NCBI RefSeq assembly: GCF_900120175.1
Contig: NZ_FQLF01000004.1
Location: 62,001 to 126,000, forward strand
Direction of reading: 5' to 3'
DNA length: 64,000 nucleotides
Origin: Oceanicoccus sp. KOV_DT_Chl
GTDB taxonomy: Bacteria > Pseudomonadota > Gammaproteobacteria > Pseudomonadales > Dasaniaceae
Below are positions 62,029 to 64,000 of the stretch, in pieces. Position 1 is the first letter of the stretch. Each line of letters starts with the position of its first letter. The position numbers were made by a program, and so were the translations under genes. Under the pieces are notes generated by a model. The model was not told the DNA's origin and did not search any database. It worked only from the letters and a program-made list of their open reading frames with translations.

Positions 62029-62451
62029 TTATTCGCCTTTTGTCGGTAAGTCCTGGCTCCAATCCAGTATTAATTCCCTTTCATATAAGCGCCAGCCTGC
62101 ATCGGTTCGTCGATATTTATCCTGATAGCGGATGCCCCAATCCAGTTTTCTCTCGATACCGTCTTTATCGTAGATGTGTGTGGCTACACAATAAATCTCG
62201 CCCTCTGCAATATCATCCTCAATGGTAACAATGTGATTGTGTACGGCATGAAAGGTACGCTTGAATTGTTCTACCGCGCTCATTCCTGCAATAATTTCAT
62301 CGGTACCGTTAAAACAAAATTCCGGGCCATATATTTTGGCATCTTCAGTAACGATGCTTTCAAATAATGGATAGTCTCGTTGGTCGACTGCATTAGCATA
62401 AAGGTAGGCAATATCACGGATACAGATACGATCATTGGCATAGTGGGGCAT
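62029..62451 (-). CDS. SnoaL-like / NTF2-fold protein
   Basis: A 140-residue protein of the SnoaL_4-type NTF2 fold. 'RDIAYLYANAVDQRDYPLFESIVTEDAKIYG' (in part) and the C-terminal 'YQDKYRRTDAGWRLYERELILDW' are typical. Members are often accessory to degradation of aromatic or steroid compounds, sometimes as dehydratases; the role here is unknown. ATG start. It is monocistronic. Confidence 0.85.
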   Translation of the reverse strand: MPHYANDRICIRDIAYLYANAVDQRDYPLFESIVTEDAKIYGPEFCFNGTDEIIAGMSAVEQFKRTFHAVHNHIVTIEDDIAEGEIYCVATHIYDKDGIERKLDWGIRYQDKYRRTDAGWRLYERELILDWSQDLPTKGE

Positions 62452-62640
62452 ATTTTAGTTCTCGGGGATTAATGGACTCGCTGCGATTTTATTATAGATG
62501 AATAAAAAATTCTGGCTGTTACGGATATATAATATATTTGTAGACTCTAAAGCGCGTGCTTACTACTTGTCTTTGCTTTTAAGATCCCCATATTCGACAA
62601 GCTATAAAACAGTTAATTAACAATTTGTAAGGAGTGTTTT

Positions 62641-64000
62641 ATGCGATCAATGTTTGGTCCTGCGTTTGGGTTTTTATTTCTGATGATGTTAGTACCCAAT
62701 TTATCCTGGTCGATGTTACCGGCATTGGATAGTCAAGGGCAGCCGCTCCCCAGTCTGGCGCCATTGGTCGAAGAGGTGGCACCTTCTGTGGTTAATATTT
62801 CAACCTATACAACACAAACATTGCAGCAAAACCCGCTATTACGAGACCCTTTTTTCAGGCGCTTTTTTAATGTACCTCCAGGCCAGCAAGTACCGCATAC
62901 CCGTAAAACACAGAGTGCGGGCTCTGGCGTTATTACTGATGCAAAAAATGGCACCGTAGTTACCAATCATCATGTGATTAATGGTGCTGATGAGATACAT
63001 GTGGGCCTTCAGGATGGGCGTTCCTATCAAGCTGAATTGATTGGTTCGGATCCCGATGTAGATATTGCTGTGCTTAAGCTAAAAGAGTTTGGTGAATTAA
63101 AAGCATTGCCAATGGCTAAACCTGATAAGTTACGTGTTGGTGATTTTGTGATTGCGATTGGCAACCCTTTTGGCTTGGGGCAGAGTGTTACCTCGGGTGT
63201 AGTGAGTGCCTTGGGGCGCAGCGGATTGGGAATAGAGGGTTATGAAAATTTTATTCAAACAGATGCCTCAATTAATCCCGGTAACTCTGGCGGTGCGCTG
63301 GTAAATTTAAGAGGTGAGTTAGTGGGTATCAATACCGCTATTATAGCGCCTGCGGGAGGTAACATTGGTATTGGCTTTGCTATTCCTGCGGATATGGCTA
63401 AATCAAGTATTGATCAAATTGTCGAGCACGGAGAAGTTCGCCGAGGCCAGCTAGGTATTATTATCCAGGATTTGACTCGCGATTTAGCCGAGGCTTTTGC
63501 TATTGATAAACAGCAGCAGGGGGTTTTGATTGCCGAAGTTCAGTTGAACTCGGCTGCTGACAAGGCTGGCTTGAGAGCGGGTGATGTGGTGATTAGCGTG
63601 GATGGTGATGTAGTAGAGAATTCTGCCCAGTTGCGTAATGAAATTGGACAGCGTCGAATTGGTGAGAAGGTGTCCCTTACTATTTTACGTGAAGGCCGCA
63701 GCAAAACCGTTAAGGCTACAGTGGCGGAGGCGGTAAGTAAGCAGATATCTAGTGCCACAATACACCCGGCCCTTGAAGGTGCTAGCTTACAAGTTTCCAA
63801 GCAGGGAGGCATAGAGGTCACTGCATTGGCGGAGGGCTCCAGGGCTGCCAGCTCGGGCCTTCGTGCCGGTGATGTGATTCTTTCAGTAAATCGCTATGCA
63901 GTGAATTCGGTCGATGATTTACGTGAGTTGGCGGCACGATACAAACAGCGTCTCGTTTTAAGGATCAAGCGTGGCAATGCTGCTTTTTACTTGGTTTTGC
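62641..64000 (+). CDS. degQ: DegQ/HtrA-type periplasmic serine endoprotease (3' end outside window)
   Basis: An open frame of 453 codons to the window end. It has a signal peptide (residues about 1-25), the trypsin-like triad H111 ('NHHVING'), D141 ('DVDIAVLKL') and S216 ('NPGNSGGAL'), a first PDZ domain (from about residue 275: 'RRGQLGIIIQDLT') and the start of a second ('VTALAEGSRAASSGLRAGDVILSV'). It degrades misfolded periplasmic proteins. AAGGAG lies 8 nt before ATG 62641. The gene is absent from simple ORF lists because its stop is beyond the window. Confidence 0.95.
   Translation, partial: MRSMFGPAFGFLFLMMLVPNLSWSMLPALDSQGQPLPSLAPLVEEVAPSVVNISTYTTQTLQQNPLLRDPFFRRFFNVPPGQQVPHTRKTQSAGSGVITDAKNGTVVTNHHVINGADEIHVGLQDGRSYQAELIGSDPDVDIAVLKLKEFGELKALPMAKPDKLRVGDFVIAIGNPFGLGQSVTSGVVSALGRSGLGIEGYENFIQTDASINPGNSGGALVNLRGELVGINTAIIAPAGGNIGIGFAIPADMAKSSIDQIVEHGEVRRGQLGIIIQDLTRDLAEAFAIDKQQQGVLIAEVQLNSAADKAGLRAGDVVISVDGDVVENSAQLRNEIGQRRIGEKVSLTILREGRSKTVKATVAEAVSKQISSATIHPALEGASLQVSKQGGIEVTALAEGSRAASSGLRAGDVILSVNRYAVNSVDDLRELAARYKQRLVLRIKRGNAAFYLVL

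Overview
The window looks like a chromosomal core-genome segment of a marine-type gammaproteobacterium. The flagellar gene order (fliE-F-G-H-I-J, STAS protein, response-regulator phosphatase, Hpt protein, fliK) is the one known from Pseudomonas and its relatives. The set hom-thrC-recJ, ttcA, OMPLA, PdxB and a PA1571-like protein points the same way. Base composition is moderate and uniform by eye. I see no insertion sequence, prophage, integron or CRISPR array. Genus assignment is not possible from this alone; Cellvibrionales/Spongiibacteraceae-like is my inference.

Layout. 1-4.1 kb: threonine biosynthesis (hom 3' part, thrC) and recJ. 4.2-7.7 kb: a lone cytochrome P450, then mdh and ttcA divergent across a structured 300-bp gap. 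7.8-10.1 kb: a membrane PAS-GGDEF-EAL protein. 10.2-20.6 kb: flagellar basal body and export cluster with two good sigma-54 promoters (before fliE and before fliK) and an embedded STAS / REC-PP2C-HATPase / Hpt signalling module. 20.6-28.7 kb: OMPLA, then an NAD-dependent molybdenum formate dehydrogenase operon (fdsGBA, fdhD, fdsD) ending in purU. 28.7-32.5 kb: 5-oxoprolinase pxpABC and alanine racemase. 32.6-38.6 kb: a Cys-rich lipoprotein, an SMP-30 lactonase, a GcvR-like ACT protein, glutathione-dependent formaldehyde oxidation (frmA, fghA), yheU, tusA and unknowns. 38.8-45 kb: TetR regulator divergent from an RND efflux pair, then two small frameshifted genes. 45.5-49.8 kb: a LamB-like porin, an orphan TRAP-type binding lipoprotein and a hybrid histidine kinase. 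49.8-58.6 kb: gamma-glutamylcyclotransferase, a 5'-3' exonuclease, pdxB, an ATP-NAD-kinase-like protein, a frameshifted methyltransferase, an AlaA-like aminotransferase, msrB, tag and unknowns. 58.7-64 kb: tRNA-Glu, tRNA-Gly, tRNA-Ser, an MBL hydrolase, a paraoxonase-like protein, a SnoaL-like protein and the start of a DegQ/HtrA protease that runs off the window.

How genes connect. FrmA and FghA turn formaldehyde into formate using glutathione, PurU releases formate from formyl-tetrahydrofolate, and Fds oxidises formate to CO2 with NAD+. Gamma-glutamylcyclotransferase makes 5-oxoproline, which PxpABC returns to glutamate. So much of the accessory content fits one-carbon and glutathione turnover.

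Two things stand out. First, five genes (fliI, fdsA, a SpoIIAA-like gene, a membrane-protein gene and an RlmI-like methyltransferase) are each split by a single-base change in a short homopolymer, and a sixth candidate sits in alr. This looks like base-calling error or a strain with many fresh indels rather than biology, and it affects how the gene list should be read. Second, the leader of mdh contains mutually exclusive stems resembling a riboswitch or attenuation element that I cannot assign to a known class. The LamB-like porin / binding protein / hybrid kinase trio is the best candidate for an uncharacterised sensing system.
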